From Arcuatula senhousia (Eukaryota > Mollusca > Bivalvia > Mytilida > Mytilidae): DNA of 64,000 bases. The notes beneath the pieces were generated by a model. The model was not told the DNA's origin. It saw nothing but the letters and a program-made list of their open reading frames with translations, and did no database searches. Positions within the stretch are counted from its first letter, which is position 1, and each line of letters opens with the position of its first letter. Both the position numbers and the translations under genes were made by a program. The DNA is taken from NCBI GenBank assembly GCA_963971305.1, contig CAXARO010000904.1, forward strand, positions 35,474-99,473, read 5' to 3'. This document shows, piece by piece, positions 30,984 through 42,429 of this stretch.

Positions 30984-32095
30984 GAATGTCTGTCATTGAT
31001 AACAAACTCAGAGAAGAACAAGCTGGCTTTAGGAGAGGAAGAGGCTGCATAGATCACATTTTCACGCTAAGAAACACCATTGAGCAATGCATTCAATGGA
31101 ACAGCCTTCTGTATGTCAACTTCATTGATTTCAAAAAGGCTTTTGACAGTGTAAACAGAGAACAAACATTATGGTTAACAGTACAACTATGGATTTCCGT
31201 CAAAGTACATCAACATCATTAAAAAATCATGAAAACTTTGATTGCAGCATAATATTTAACAGCAGCACATCACATTGGTTTCAGATTGAGTCTGGATTAA
31301 GACAGGGATTATTTCCCCTAGCTATTCTTTTCCTTGCTACAATTGACTGGGTAAGGAGAAAAACAATCGCAAACAGACCAGAGGAATACAATGGGATTTG
31401 TTCTCACACATGGAAGATCTTGATTTTGCAAACGACATAACCATTTTATCAACCAACGCACGCCACATCCACGAAAAACAGACCGTCTTAACAAATTCTC
31501 AAAACATACAGGACTAAACATCAGCACTTCTCAAACAGAGTTCATGAAAATCAATACCAATCCAACAATAAATATTACAATAGAAGATACTACAACAAAT
31601 TATGTTGAATTTACCTACCTAGGAAGCCTAATCAGCACTGACAACGCTGCCCCTCCGAAAAAAAAAGACATCAAAGCTATGCTAAGAAAGGCACGGACAG
31701 TCTTTACCATCTTGTGTCCAATTTACTCTTTTAAAACGAATATAAACTTTTCAATAGTAATGTTATAGATAGTAAGATCTTCTATAATGGATGCCTCAAG
31801 AAGATATGAAAAACATTTTGGCGGAACAAAATTTTAAACAAAGAACTAAAGAAGAAAACTGGTTGCAAGAACATCAGTATTAAAATTGTAGAAAGAATGT
31901 TAAAAGTGGCTAGGTTATGTCATAAGGATGGAACAACAACGACTCCCAAAATAGCCCTTAGATGGACTCCGCCTAGAAAAAGGAAACATGGTAGACCAAA
32001 AAACAACATAACAAAGAGCAGTGGGCAGAATTGAAAGATGGAGGCTCGACATGGGGTGAATCACAAAAGTTAGCCAAACATCAACCTAAGTGAAG

Positions 32096-32960
32096 GATAA
32101 AGATTACGGCCGTTATCATTCTATTTTTTTATTAATTTGATTTTATTTAAAACATTAAATAAGGATAACATATATATGAATTTGAAAACGATTTTTTATG
32201 AACAAAATATTTTAACAGCAGAGGGTAAAAAAATAATATTCCAAAGAAGGATTTCTGCTAAAAATGAAAAAAAAAATCTGTCCCGACTCCTTTAAAAAAT
32301 TTTGTAGCCAAAAAACAGGCCCCCCCCCTTCAAGTAAAATGGTCCGGCCCTATATATTCTTTTAAAATTATCTGAAGCTAAACCTAATTTTGGACGAATG
32401 CTTTATGTCATGCTATGTAAAACCGACAATTAATACAGTAATGCTTATGTTAGATCTACAGTGCAAATTGGAATCAAGGGGGATCTGGAATCCTAGGGCG
32501 AATTGGAATTCCGCTTTCTCCTAAAGAACAAATTAGAATTCTGATTTGCACTAGATGCTAAAAGTTCAACTGTTTTAAGAATATTCATATCTTTGAATGA
32601 ATGAGTGAGTGAGTGATTGTTTTACGTCCTTGCAACAGAAAGCTTTGTAAAAAATGCCCTGGAAAATATTGCATCTGGATCTAAATACGACCTCATATCA
32701 AATTCTATTCAAAAATTAGGATGTTAAATAATTATTATTAAAAATCAAATAAAAAATAAACATAACTTATATCAACAAAATACAATGAATCATACTTTTT
32801 TCGTATACTGAATATAAAATAAAACTTTACAAAATGATTCATTCCTATAGTATAGCCTATGAATGAAAGATGGATACTTTCACAAGTAAATGAATTCTTA
32901 AGTTTATAAAATCTTGAATTATGTTAATATCATACTAAATAGCTTTTTTAATATGATACA
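32096..32960. other. AT-rich region downstream of the B-box gene
   Basis: No gene. A GAGTGAGTGAGTGATTG TTTTACGTCC-like repeat head lies near 32600-32630, as in common bivalve repeats. It includes the 3' flank of the - strand gene that ends at 32961. Confidence 0.4.
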
Positions 32961-34673
32961 CTAAATCTCTTTAAAAACGTCATAAAGAGCAACTCCAAAT
33001 GTCTTTTGACCAAGGCATACCATTTTGTGTGCTTCGCTGATACAGACAGCTCCAGGATAGCTAAGACCATCACTTTCTGTGAGTAAAGTTTTAAATCCAG
33101 TTCCATTGCTACTTAGAATACTCAGATTATCCGAACCATTTCCAACGATAAGAACATTCTGATGTTCGTCAAGTGCAATGCCTCTTGGATGAAATATTGC
33201 ATCGGTATGAAATCTCCACTGTACATTTCCCTCTACATCACAGCAGACGACCGAATGTACTTTATTATCGCTATAGTATACCATGTCATTGAAAGCTGCA
33301 ACATACTCAATGTCAGTTGTCTCCACTAGTATTGTGTTTATAACGTCCCCTGTGATGTCATCTAAAACGACTATTCCAGATTCTTTACTCACTACATACA
33401 GCTTATCGTCATCAAACGACACTCCCCAACAACTACACTCGAGATTTATTTTATTCTCCACTACCTTTGTGTCAACATTGACAATTGCAAGGAATCTACC
33501 CTCCCCAAAGGTTATTGCAACTCTTTGGTTGTCAATGGCAGTGATGTCAAATGGTTGACCTGGCAAGGTCATTCCACCTATCCTTTCGCCATTCATAGAG
33601 TTTTCATACAGGTGTGGATACACAAGGTCATAACTGACAAGAAATATCCTTCCGCTAGACAAAATAGTACATCCAGTAATGTGAAACCCTCGAACCATAT
33701 GTTGAATGTCTGAGTCTATTTCAAGATCTAAGTTGTGCAAGATGTTAAACGTCTGTATGGTTGCACTAGTCTTTACTTCGATTGGTATTTGGGCGCGTTC
33801 ATTTTGTGAAGCACTAAAGGGAAGTTTAATGGGTTTTTCATTTATATACAGTTTAGCAAGATTTTCTACATTTTCCAGAACAGATTTAAGACAACCTTGA
33901 TCTATATCGATTTCTATGTGGTATTCTGTGGCATTCAAATTCTGTAATTCTTGAGTTTTTCTTTTAATTGCATCATTAATTTTTCGTACTCCTAAGAAAG
34001 CCTGTAGGTCGGAGCCCACAGCTTTTATAAGTGTTATTTGTTCTAGAATTTGTTGAAATTCTATTTCGTTTGTCCTTAAAACACGATTAAGGGTTTCAAT
34101 ATCGGAATTCATCGAATTGAAAGAATGATTGACGTCCGTTGAAAGCGCTCTCTCGAATCCATCTAGCTTGTCATCAATTTGTTTTCGAATTTTCTGTATA
34201 GTTGCTACAACATTTGTTCTCTCTAGTTTTAGCCGGGTCACGGTATTTTCTCCGTCATCTACACGTATACTGATATTGAGTTCACGTAAGAACCGTGAAA
34301 GAGTATCTTCCAAGTCAACCATAGCTGTTGATCGTTTTGAGTCTTTAGCGGCTTCCTTGATCGGAATTATATCCGTGCAATTTTCGTGAGCAGACGACAC
34401 GCATATTTTACAAAGGGCTTCGTCGTGGATTTTACAGAACATTTCTAATTTTCCTTCATGTATTGTACAATTGAATTTGATATCGAGATTATCAATTTTT
34501 CGATATTTGTCGATAGAGATGATAAAATGGTCCCTGGAAGTTTTTACACGACTATGGGCCTTTTGACACTCTGTACAAAGACCTTCTTGGCATTCCGTAC
34601 ACCATTTTTCTGCAGCTGTAGTTCTTAGCTCAAAATCACAAGGACCACAAAATATTAGAGTTCCCGTAGCCAT
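32961..34673 (-). CDS. B-box / coiled-coil / beta-propeller protein (TRIM2/3/71-like, no RING), single exon
   Basis: An intact 570-codon ORF with no intron. Residues 9-49 form a B-box1-like finger (C9, C12, C25, C28, C33, C36, H40, H49). Residues 69-99 form a B-box2 (C69, H72, C80, H83, C88, C91, H96). About 100-270 is Glu/Lys/Leu-rich and likely coiled coil. About 310-565 has repeated hydrophobic-strand blocks (GERIGGMTLPGQPFDITAID, FHPRGIALDEHQNVLIVGNG, DGLSYPGAVCISEAHKMVCL) typical of an NHL-like six-bladed propeller. A RING is absent, so direct E3 activity is not expected; such proteins usually assemble through the coiled coil and bind RNA or protein through the propeller. The start ATG has A at -3 and G at +4. 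Codon use and lack of breaks suggest a live gene. Intronless B-box genes of this kind are greatly expanded in bivalves. Confidence 0.88.
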   Translation of the reverse strand: MATGTLIFCGPCDFELRTTAAEKWCTECQEGLCTECQKAHSRVKTSRDHFIISIDKYRKIDNLDIKFNCTIHEGKLEMFCKIHDEALCKICVSSAHENCTDIIPIKEAAKDSKRSTAMVDLEDTLSRFLRELNISIRVDDGENTVTRLKLERTNVVATIQKIRKQIDDKLDGFERALSTDVNHSFNSMNSDIETLNRVLRTNEIEFQQILEQITLIKAVGSDLQAFLGVRKINDAIKRKTQELQNLNATEYHIEIDIDQGCLKSVLENVENLAKLYINEKPIKLPFSASQNERAQIPIEVKTSATIQTFNILHNLDLEIDSDIQHMVRGFHITGCTILSSGRIFLVSYDLVYPHLYENSMNGERIGGMTLPGQPFDITAIDNQRVAITFGEGRFLAIVNVDTKVVENKINLECSCWGVSFDDDKLYVVSKESGIVVLDDITGDVINTILVETTDIEYVAAFNDMVYYSDNKVHSVVCCDVEGNVQWRFHTDAIFHPRGIALDEHQNVLIVGNGSDNLSILSSNGTGFKTLLTESDGLSYPGAVCISEAHKMVCLGQKTFGVALYDVFKEI

Positions 34674-35420
34674 TTTATCCTAGTTTACACCTACAATATA
34701 ATAAAGCTGTGATGTACAGTAATATATACCGGTGGTATAGAATATATGCCTCAGGGATACATGTACTAAAACGTAAGCAAGTTAACATAAACTATATATC
34801 TACTTAAACAGGTTGCAATTAGTCATGTTAAGCATCCTTTCGGAAAACAGGAAATATATGAGCAACCGGCCTGAAAATGGGATGCGGAGCGGTTTACCTC
34901 ATGCTTCTGCTTATGCTGTATATCAAATCAACCCCTTCAGTATAAGCCAAGATATCTGTTACGAAAGTCTATGAACGGGTGGACAGAAATACGGACAAGG
35001 TAATTACAACAAAAACCCTCTCATTCGAGTGAGGTATTGAAAACAAACAAAATGTATGGATATTGCAAATACACCTTACGCTAACCTAACCGAATGGCCA
35101 TTTATTTCAAGCTTGATTAGATGTAAATCTGCAGTATTCTAGTTGTTTCAATGCTCAACGGCCTGGGGATTTTTTGAAGACCCTAGGGATATGTATGTTA
35201 TGTCTGTATGTATGTATTTTATTAGGTTTTTTCAGCATTGTTCAGTCATGTTTTAATTACTGTCAGACCTGCATGCATTTAGCTTAATGCACAGTGGCTA
35301 GCTCTCGGCATTTATGGTCAGTAGTCATTGGGCATTATGCTTGAAGAAAATGTTTTTAACCAAGACAATAAAGAGCCGCGGCATTAACTCGAAATTGTAA
35401 ATTAAAGGGATAAATCAAAT
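34674..35420. other. Upstream flank of the B-box gene, with repeat debris
   Basis: The 5' flank on the - strand has TATATTGTAGG near 34693 and other TATA-like strings, none decisive. 34845-35040 resembles the end of a hairpin-ended repeat (ACCGGCCTGAAAATGGGATG, GGACAGAAATACGGACAAGG, then CTCTCATTCGAGTGAG). No further gene. Confidence 0.35.
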
Positions 35421-36200
35421 CAAATTTATTGTCATATAAACATCTTGACAGAGTTTGTGACAAAAACAAATAATATAACAATATAACAGTAGAAATACAT
35501 TAAAGAAAATTTGTAAATATAAAACTGGCTAACATAAAAACTTGTGTAAAAACATACCTTTTGTAAAGTTCAACACATTATTTTAATTCAAAGTACAGTT
35601 GTTGAAGCAAAATTCCTAAGTTTGAATTCATATCTTTAAAAATGTCAATTTCACAGTTGTAATTCTTGTCTCAATTGTAGACCCTTCAATATTAGAACTT
35701 CGATGGATATTAGCATAATTTATTAAACGAATTATATACAGTTGTTTCTTTTAAGTAAATGTCGCGAGAATTATTTAGCCTAAACCACAACTAACAAGTC
35801 CTATCTGCTGTGCTGAACCTCTCTCCCTCTCGACTGTATTCATATAGGACCAGATCATTAGTCTGTTTAGTCCCTGCAGCTCCTGTCCAAATTAGATGAC
35901 AGCTTGTCTATCTGACTCCTTTGTTCGGGTCCTTTAGATTAATTAATATCCAGCTTCCAGCATAGTAATTATAATAAAAATAATTATACTAGATATTTAT
36001 CATTTTGATATTAAATTAAACATTGGTTATATTAGCTCAAGGGGTTACAATACATTAAAGAACATTTGTAAATATAAAACTGGCTAACATAAAAACTTGT
36101 GTAAAAACATACCTTTTGTAAAGTTCAACACATTCTTCTAATTCAAAGTACAGTTGTTGAAGCAAAATTCCTTAGTTTCTATTCACATCTTTATGTCTAT
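35420..36200. repeat. 150-bp direct repeat pair in retrotransposon-like 3' sequence
   Basis: ACATTAAAGAAAATTTGTAA at about 35497 and its near-copy at about 36052 each begin some 140 bp of almost identical DNA (AAAACTGGCTAACATAAAAA, CTTTTGTAAAGTTCAACACA, AGTACAGTTGTTGAAGCAAA). The first copy is preceded by AATCAAATTTATTGTCATAT, like the - strand 3' tail of a non-LTR element. Confidence 0.65.
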
Positions 36201-36557
36201 TCACAGTTGTAATTCTTGCCTCAAAATATTTCACATTTAATATTGAATACTGCTTCCTTCAACACAAATCCTTGTTATATTCTGTAATTTATATTTTGTA
36301 ATTCGGTTTTGTCCTTCCTGGGGAAGGCATAAAGGGCGGGTGGTGCAGAACTATTGCTTAGTAACAAAATGCTACTGCAAACAATCTTAGATTGTTCTGC
36401 AACCGCAGTAAAAACTCTGCTAAATTTAGATCAGAAAGCCCTAGTCGTTCTGGAAAGGTTGTCGCAAAAACTGTGTTTTGAACTGCATAGAAAACGCGCC
36501 AACATCATGCTCAACATACTTGAGCCACAATAAACACTTCTTCGACGTCATGTTGCA

Positions 36558-36687
36558 TTTTTAGATTTTATACTGTGTAGTGCGCTTTTTAGATATTAGA
36601 CTGTGTAGTGCGCTTTATAGATTTTAGACTATGTAGTGCGCTTTTTAGATTTTAAACTGCTGTGTGCTTTTTAAAAAATTTTAAACT
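36558..36687. repeat. 28-bp minisatellite, about four copies
   Basis: Units of TTTTTAGATTTTARACTGTG plus TAGTGCGC, the last diverged to CTGTGTGC. No gene nearby. Confidence 0.75.
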
Positions 36688-36689
36688 AT

Positions 36690-37600
36690 TAATGAACATA
36701 GGCATGATATGTACAAAGGATAACATTTGGAACTAAAACGTTAATATTGTAGATAACCCATGACGTAATATTGTGCGTATAACACTAACCCGTAACACGA
36801 AACTGTTAACCTATAGATATTGCTAAATGTCGAATATTCTGTTTTGGATTATACTAATAATGATGTTAGCACCATTTATCATGTGAAATGACTTTTAAAA
36901 CGTTATATATGTTTGTTTTTTAGCGGTCCATGCAACAATTAACTGATTTTAGATGAACACACCATGACTCCCTCGTGGCTTTTTAACAACCATATGACTT
37001 TTAATCGATCGACTGTAGCTATTATGTGAAAATACTTTAAACAAAAGAAATAACTTTTTAAACCGATCGTTTTAATCAATTTATGTGAATTCAATCAAAA
37101 CAACATCCTGGATGAAACTAATGTTAATGAAACTACTGTGTGTGTGTGCAAAGCATAACTTATCCGCAACCGGAGTGCTCCGACAAACGGAGGAATCTAC
37201 CTGAGAAACAGAAACAGAAACAGATGGCCGAAAAATCGCTGACAGGACATGAAACAAACAACAATTAATAAATTTATCATATTCTAGTACATATATGACA
37301 TTTTGTTTGTCGGCCTTAGGAAATAACTAGTGGATTTACTCCTAGAGGCAATATTCGTAAACTTAAATCAAGCATAGTGTGTCTTAAAATGGTAAATTAT
37401 GATCATTTTAATTAACTTTTATGAATGATAGATACTAACGATAAAGGCAGAATTGGAGTTGATACAAAAAGTGACACATTAATTAAAATGACCATTCTCA
37501 AAGATTCTATGCATGCTTTAGTCATAAGTCATAAGTCATAAGTTTATTGAGCAAATTGATAATGATATTCTAAAACAGTGTCTCATTAGAACGTAAACAT
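36690..37600. other. AT-rich intergenic DNA
   Basis: I see no gene or clear repeat here beyond short simple runs (GAAACAGAAACAGAAACAG near 37205; AAGTCATAAGTCATAAGTTT near 37526). Confidence 0.4.
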
Positions 37601-37603
37601 GCA

Positions 37604-37805
37604 TACTGTATAATTATTTATTTTTGTTGGGTTAAAATTTCGTGGTTAAGAGGACTTAACTTAATTGGTGGGGACAAATTTTATTCTTAAATACACTCTT
37701 CAACATAATATTTCGAACACGGGGATTTAATTTCGTGAATTTCTCTCATCCACGAAATAAAAAAAAGTTAAGTCGGCCGGCCACGACTATACTTCTACAG
37801 TATAT
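37604..37805. mobile_element. Short MITE with ACTGTA ends
   Basis: Left CATACTGTATAATTATTT and right TACTTCTACAGTATATTG are inverted at their ACTGTA cores. The interior has CGTGGTTAAGAGGACTTAAC and CACGAAATAAAAAAAAG, giving partial self-complementarity. Resembles the ACTGTGG family but distinct. Confidence 0.45.
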
Positions 37806-37879
37806 TGAGAAAAAAATTTGTCAATTTGAACGAAATATGACCGGATTTCGTTAAACAGGAAGAAGGAGCAGAACGACAT

Positions 37880-38970
37880 ATTTACATCAAATCGAACGAT
37901 ATTGGATCTCTATGGTTGATGTGGCACTTGTTTGTAAGCAGGAATGATGCCATCCGAAGCATGTATTGTGTTAAGCATCATTAGGCGCATCTTCCAATAT
38001 ATAATTAATGTGGCAAATGACTTTAACTATTTTTCTGTAAGTGGTCATCCATGCAGAATGAAAAAGGTTACAGCCAGCACCCAAAGCATGCATTGTGTTA
38101 AGCATCACTAAGCGCACAAACCATACCAATATAAATGATGTCGCACCTGTCAATAAACAGGAATGGACTTTAAACCATTCTTTCATATGCATGCAGAAAA
38201 TATAGGTCACATCCAACACCCGAAGCATACACTGTGTTTAGCATGACCCGGTGCACCTACCACACCAATATGGTTGATGTGTCACTTGTCAGTAATTATA
38301 TTAAGCGATAATGGAATTAAACCAATCTTTTGTAAGTTATCATCCATGCGGAAAATATAGTTCACAGCCAGCATCCGAAGTATGCATTTGTACTTAGCAT
38401 TACTTGTGTAGCTACCATACTAATATTATTGTTGTGTCACTAGTCAGTAAGTGGAAATAGACTTTAATCAATTTTCTTTAAGTGGCCATTCATGCGGAAA
38501 ATGTAGGTCACAGCCAGCATTCGAAGCATGCATAGTGCTTAGCGTCCAAAGGTGTACCTACCATACCAATGTGGTTGACGTAGCGTTTTTCAGTAAAGCG
38601 GTTATAACCATTCTTCTGTAAGTGAGTGCAGATGCCAATACCGGTGCATTTGTTATTAAGTGGCCATTCATGTGAAAAAATGTAGGTTACAGCCAGCATT
38701 CGCAGCATGCATTGTGCTTAGAGTCTCAAGGTGTACCTACAATACCAATACGGTTGATATGACTCTTCAGTAAGCTGGTAATATATCTTAACCATTCTTC
38801 TGTAAGTAGGTGCAGATCCAAACGCCAATACCAATCCATCTGTAAATGGTCATTCATGTGGAAAATGTAGGTCACAGCCAGCATCCGAAACGTGCCTTGT
38901 GCTTAGCATCACTAGCTGCACCTACCATATCAATATGGTTGATGTTGCACTTATCAGTTACTGGGTATTA
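37880..38970. repeat. Degenerate tandem repeat, seven units of about 125-185 bp
   Basis: The landmark GAAGCATGCATTGTGTTAAG recurs in variants near 37957, 38083, 38222, 38376, 38522, 38701 and 38885. Each unit contains CATACCAATATGGTTGATGT-, CATTCTTCTGTAAGTGG- and GTCACAGCCAGCA-like blocks. The spacing drifts (126 to 184). It starts near a CCGGATTTCGTTAAACAGGA string also found at 46130. Confidence 0.75.
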
Positions 38971-39059
38971 GTCGTAACTATTCTGACACAAACCCCGAGA
39001 CTTGGGGTATCATATATATAAACCCTCTTCACTTTATGAGGTGAGCTAAATTTGATATA

Positions 39060-42000
39060 CTATAAAACGTGATTTTCGCGGTTGCTAATTTTTAAACATT
39101 CAATCCAAATGTCAATTTTGCTGGAATTAATTTTTTAAAAGATCCAAAAGAAATCTGGGACTTGTTTAAAAATCTTAATCCCAAAAAGCAAAGTTGTTTC
39201 CCACAAACTATGAAGTTAGAAAATGAAACATATAACAATCTACAAGAAATCATTGACAAACTAAATAGCTTCTTTGCAAAAGTTGGTGGGTTTTCAGCAA
39301 ATAGGGACTATTCTAATTTAAATCTTGATAAAATTGAACTTTTTGTTCAATCTAAAGTACCATCTGAAGTTGAATTCAGAATACCTTTGATCAAGGTAGA
39401 CGAAAGAAAGATTTTACTTCGAAAATTGGATACTTCAAAGGCGACTGGCTCAGATAATCTAGGACCATATTTTCTAAAATTGTCATCGGAGTTTTTAGCT
39501 CCATGTATAACTTACTTGATCAACCTAAGTATTATTCAAGGAGATTTTCTTTCAAACTTATAAAGACCGCAAAAGTTACACCACTTTTTAAAAGTGGAGA
39601 TAAATCTTTACCTGAAAATTATATACCTTTTCAGTTTTACCATCCCTATCTAAAATACTCGAAAAAACATGTGGCTACTCATCTTTATTCATACCTTTCA
39701 AAATATAAATTATTACATCAATCTGGATTTAGAAGCCAACATTCATGCCGTACAGCGTTGACTAGTTTAATTGATAAATGGTTAAAATGTATAGATAACG
39801 GAGACTTAGTTGGTGCAATATTTTTAGATCTCAAAAAAGCTTTTGATACAGTTGATCATTATATTCTTTATAAAAAGTTACAATGCTATAAAATATGTAG
39901 GTATTCTCTAAAATGGTTTGAATCTTATCTATCTTCTCGAACACAATCAATTTGCATAGGAAACAGTACATCTACTACCGAACCAGTACACTTTGGTGTT
40001 CCACGGGGATCAATTTTGGGACCTTTGCTCTTTATTCTATTCATAAATGATTTACCTTTGGAAAACATAAAATTTGAGATTGATATGTATGCCGATGATA
40101 CTACAATACACAATCATAGTTAATCGAAGATAGAAATTGAAGAAAGCTTTTATTTATCTTAACTTAGTAAATATTTGGTGTAATAAAAATAATATGGTTA
40201 TTAACCCCCAAAAATCAACTGTCATATTGTTAGGTACAGTACAAAAAAGGGCCACATTTGACACTGAACTAAAAATATTTTTAGGAAGTAATACATTAAA
40301 CATGGTAAATATTCAGAGGAATCTTTATAGATCAAAATCTTGATTGGAAACACCAAGTAGACTACATCTGTAAAACTATAAATTCTAGATTATTTCTATT
40401 CACTAAAATAAAAAGGTATCTAGATAAACAAGTGTGGCCACTAAAAGTATGTCTCGCCTGCCGGCACCATCGCTAAAATCAACTACCTAAGCTTTCATTT
40501 CTTGATATAAACACAAAAAGTGTCAGTATACCTAATAACAGATGCCTAGTTATTATACTATTCAAGCAATCCATTGTCCACACAAGTATTACAAAAAGTT
40601 TTCTGTCTGAAAAAAGACCTAAGTTCACAGAGTCACTGGAGCGTAAAAATGGGGTCATGGTCACATGGCATGGTGACAGTTGCGTTGTCCATTACCGCAA
40701 CTGTCTGTTTACCCAATATCAGATGCCTAGCTATTATAACTTTACAGCAATTCATCTTCCATAAAAGTCTTACAAAAAAGTTTTTCGGCTTGAAAAAGAC
40801 CTAAGTTCACAGAGTCACTGGAGCGTGAAAATGGGGTCAGGGTCACATGGCATGGTGAAAGTTGCATGGACCATAACCTAAACTGTCTGTATACTAAATA
40901 TCAAATGCCTAGGTATTATACTTTTCAAGCAATTCATCGTCCACAAAAGTCTTACAAAAAAGTTTACGGTCTGAAAAAAGACCTAAGTTCACAGAGTCAC
41001 TGGAGCGCGAAAATGGGGTCAGGGTCAAACGGCATGGTGACAGTTGCGTAGACTATAACCTGAACTGTCTGTATACCAAATATCAGATGCCTAGCTATTA
41101 TACTTTTCAAGCAATTCATCGTCCACAAAAGTCTTACAAAAAAGTTTACGGCCTGAAAAAAGACCTAAGTTCACAGAGTCACTGGAGCGTGAAAATGGGG
41201 TCAGGGTCAAACGGCATGGTGACAGTTGCGTAGACCATAACCTGAACTGTCTGTATACCAAATATCTTATGCCTAGCTATTATACTTTTCAAGCAATTCA
41301 TCGTCCACAAAAGTCTTACAAAAAAGTTTACGGCCTGAAAAAAGACCTAAGTTCACAGTCACTGGAGCGTGAAAATGGGGTCAGGGTCAAACGGCATGGT
41401 GACAGTTGCGTAGACTATAACCTGAACTGTCTGTATACCAAATATCAGATGCCTAGCTATTATACTTTTCAAGCAATTCATCGTCCACAAAAGTCTTACA
41501 AAAAAGTTTACGGCCTGAAAAAAGACCTAAGTTCACAGAGTCACTGGAGCGTGAAAATGGGGTCAGGGTCAAACGGCATGGTGACAGTTGCGTAGACCAT
41601 AACCTGAACTGTCTGTATACCAAATATCAGATGCCTAGCTATTATACTTTTCAAGCAATTCATTGTCCACAAAAGTCTTACAAAAAAGTTTACGACGCCG
41701 CCGCCGCCGCCGTCGCCGCCGCCGCCGCCGCCGCCGGAAAGTAATACCTATGTCTCGCCTTCCGCGACTATTCGTCCCAGGCGAGACAAAAATGTAGAAT
41801 TTTGTTCTTCAATGCTTATGTTTTACCAAATTTTGATTACTGTTGTACCATATGGGGAAATTGCAACGATGATGGAATACAGAGAATTACAAAAAAGAGC
41901 TGCGCGTATGCTCCTTTTCTTACGCCATCTAAAGAACTATTCTCTGATCTAAATTGGCTATCATTCCAAGACCGAGTTTCTTATCACAAATTAACATTAG

Positions 42001-42425
42001 TTTACAAAATTTTGAACAACAAAACTCCAGATTATTTAAAAACTTTATGTATTCCATGCTCAGAAAATAGTAACAGAAATTTGAGTTACAGACTGTAACT
42101 AATAATAACTTGACAGTACCATGAAAATATCTTTTGCTTATTCATCTGCATTACAATGGAATAAACTGCCAAATAATATCAAACATGCTACAACTCTAAA
42201 TAGTTTTAAAACGAAATGCTTTAATCATTTAATAGGGGATTAAGAAACTTTGATAAAATTGTGTCTTTATATAATCTTATATATCATGTTTCTTGTTTCA
42301 TGTAAATATGCATGAATATTGAACTGTCTTATTTTATTTAATATGTTATCATGATTATGTGTGTTTATATGATTTTGAGCTACCCTCTTTAAATAAAGGA
42401 AATTATTATTATTATTATTATTAAT
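39060..42425 (+). mobile_element. Non-LTR retrotransposon (CR1/jockey-like), split by another repeat
   Basis: A + strand, 5'-truncated element ending in a (TTA)n tail at 42403-42423. 39162-39563: LRKLDTSKATGSDNLGPYFL (RT entry). 39503-40123: KTAKVTPLFKSGDKSLPENY, QSGFRSQHSCRTALTSLIDK, AIFLDLKKAFDTVDHYILYK, HFGVPRGSILGPLLFILFIN and IDMYADDTTIHNHS (YADD box). 40137-40343 has the thumb start (NMVINPQKSTVILLG). After the 1.34-kb interruption, 41802-42098 carries MFFNAYVLPNFDYCCTIWGN and NNKTPDYLKTLCIPC, the usual C-terminal DYC block of this clade. Shifts at about 39540 and 40120, plus the insertion, make it inactive. Confidence 0.85.
40450..41788. mobile_element. Tandem-core element with TGTCTCGCC ends, inserted in the retrotransposon
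   Basis: Starts TGTCTCGCCTGCCGGC. Seven core units begin at ATGCCTAG 40542, 40723, 40905, 41087, 41269, 41449 and 41631 (period about 182). A (GCC)n microsatellite occupies 41697-41740. It ends with the hairpin TGTCTCGCC...GGCGAGACA (about 41752-41788). The flanks AAAAGTA (left) and AAAATGTA (right) look like a 7-8 bp target-site duplication, and removing the element restores the retrotransposon reading into ILFFNAYVLP. No coding capacity: the long frames are the repeat translated. Confidence 0.85.
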
Positions 42426-42429
42426 TATC

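Larger units (their letters stand above)
28470..32095 (+). mobile_element. Degraded non-LTR retrotransposon (craniofacial-development-protein-2-like type), interrupted
   Basis: APE-endonuclease/RT element of the kind often mis-annotated as craniofacial development protein 2. Endonuclease: MDAWNVKTIFE (about 28478), MNRYNIDLLGVSETFWTDAG (28540-28600), NGDFNAKVSSDNTTFEKVLG (28890-28950) and NDNGERLVETCQINNLIVGN. The linker to the RT runs to about 29770 (ICEIPKKGD). The RT resumes at 30985 with NKLREEQAGFRRGRGCIDHI, WNSLLYVNFIDFKKAFDSVN and SGLRQGLFPLAILFLATIDW (31290-31350), then YVEFTYLGSLISTDN (31595-31640) and a C-terminal TPPRKRKHGRPKNN (31968). Many stops and shifts. The segment 29772-30983 is foreign. 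Confidence 0.75.

Noticed and set aside
40574..41595. ORFs of 61-108 codons repeating the KKVYGLKKDLSSQ phrase
   Set aside because: Products of the 182-bp core unit of a non-coding element; frames break at unit-length changes.
41697..41740. (GCC)n run as a CpG-island promoter
   Set aside because: It is a microsatellite inside a repeat element with no gene nearby.
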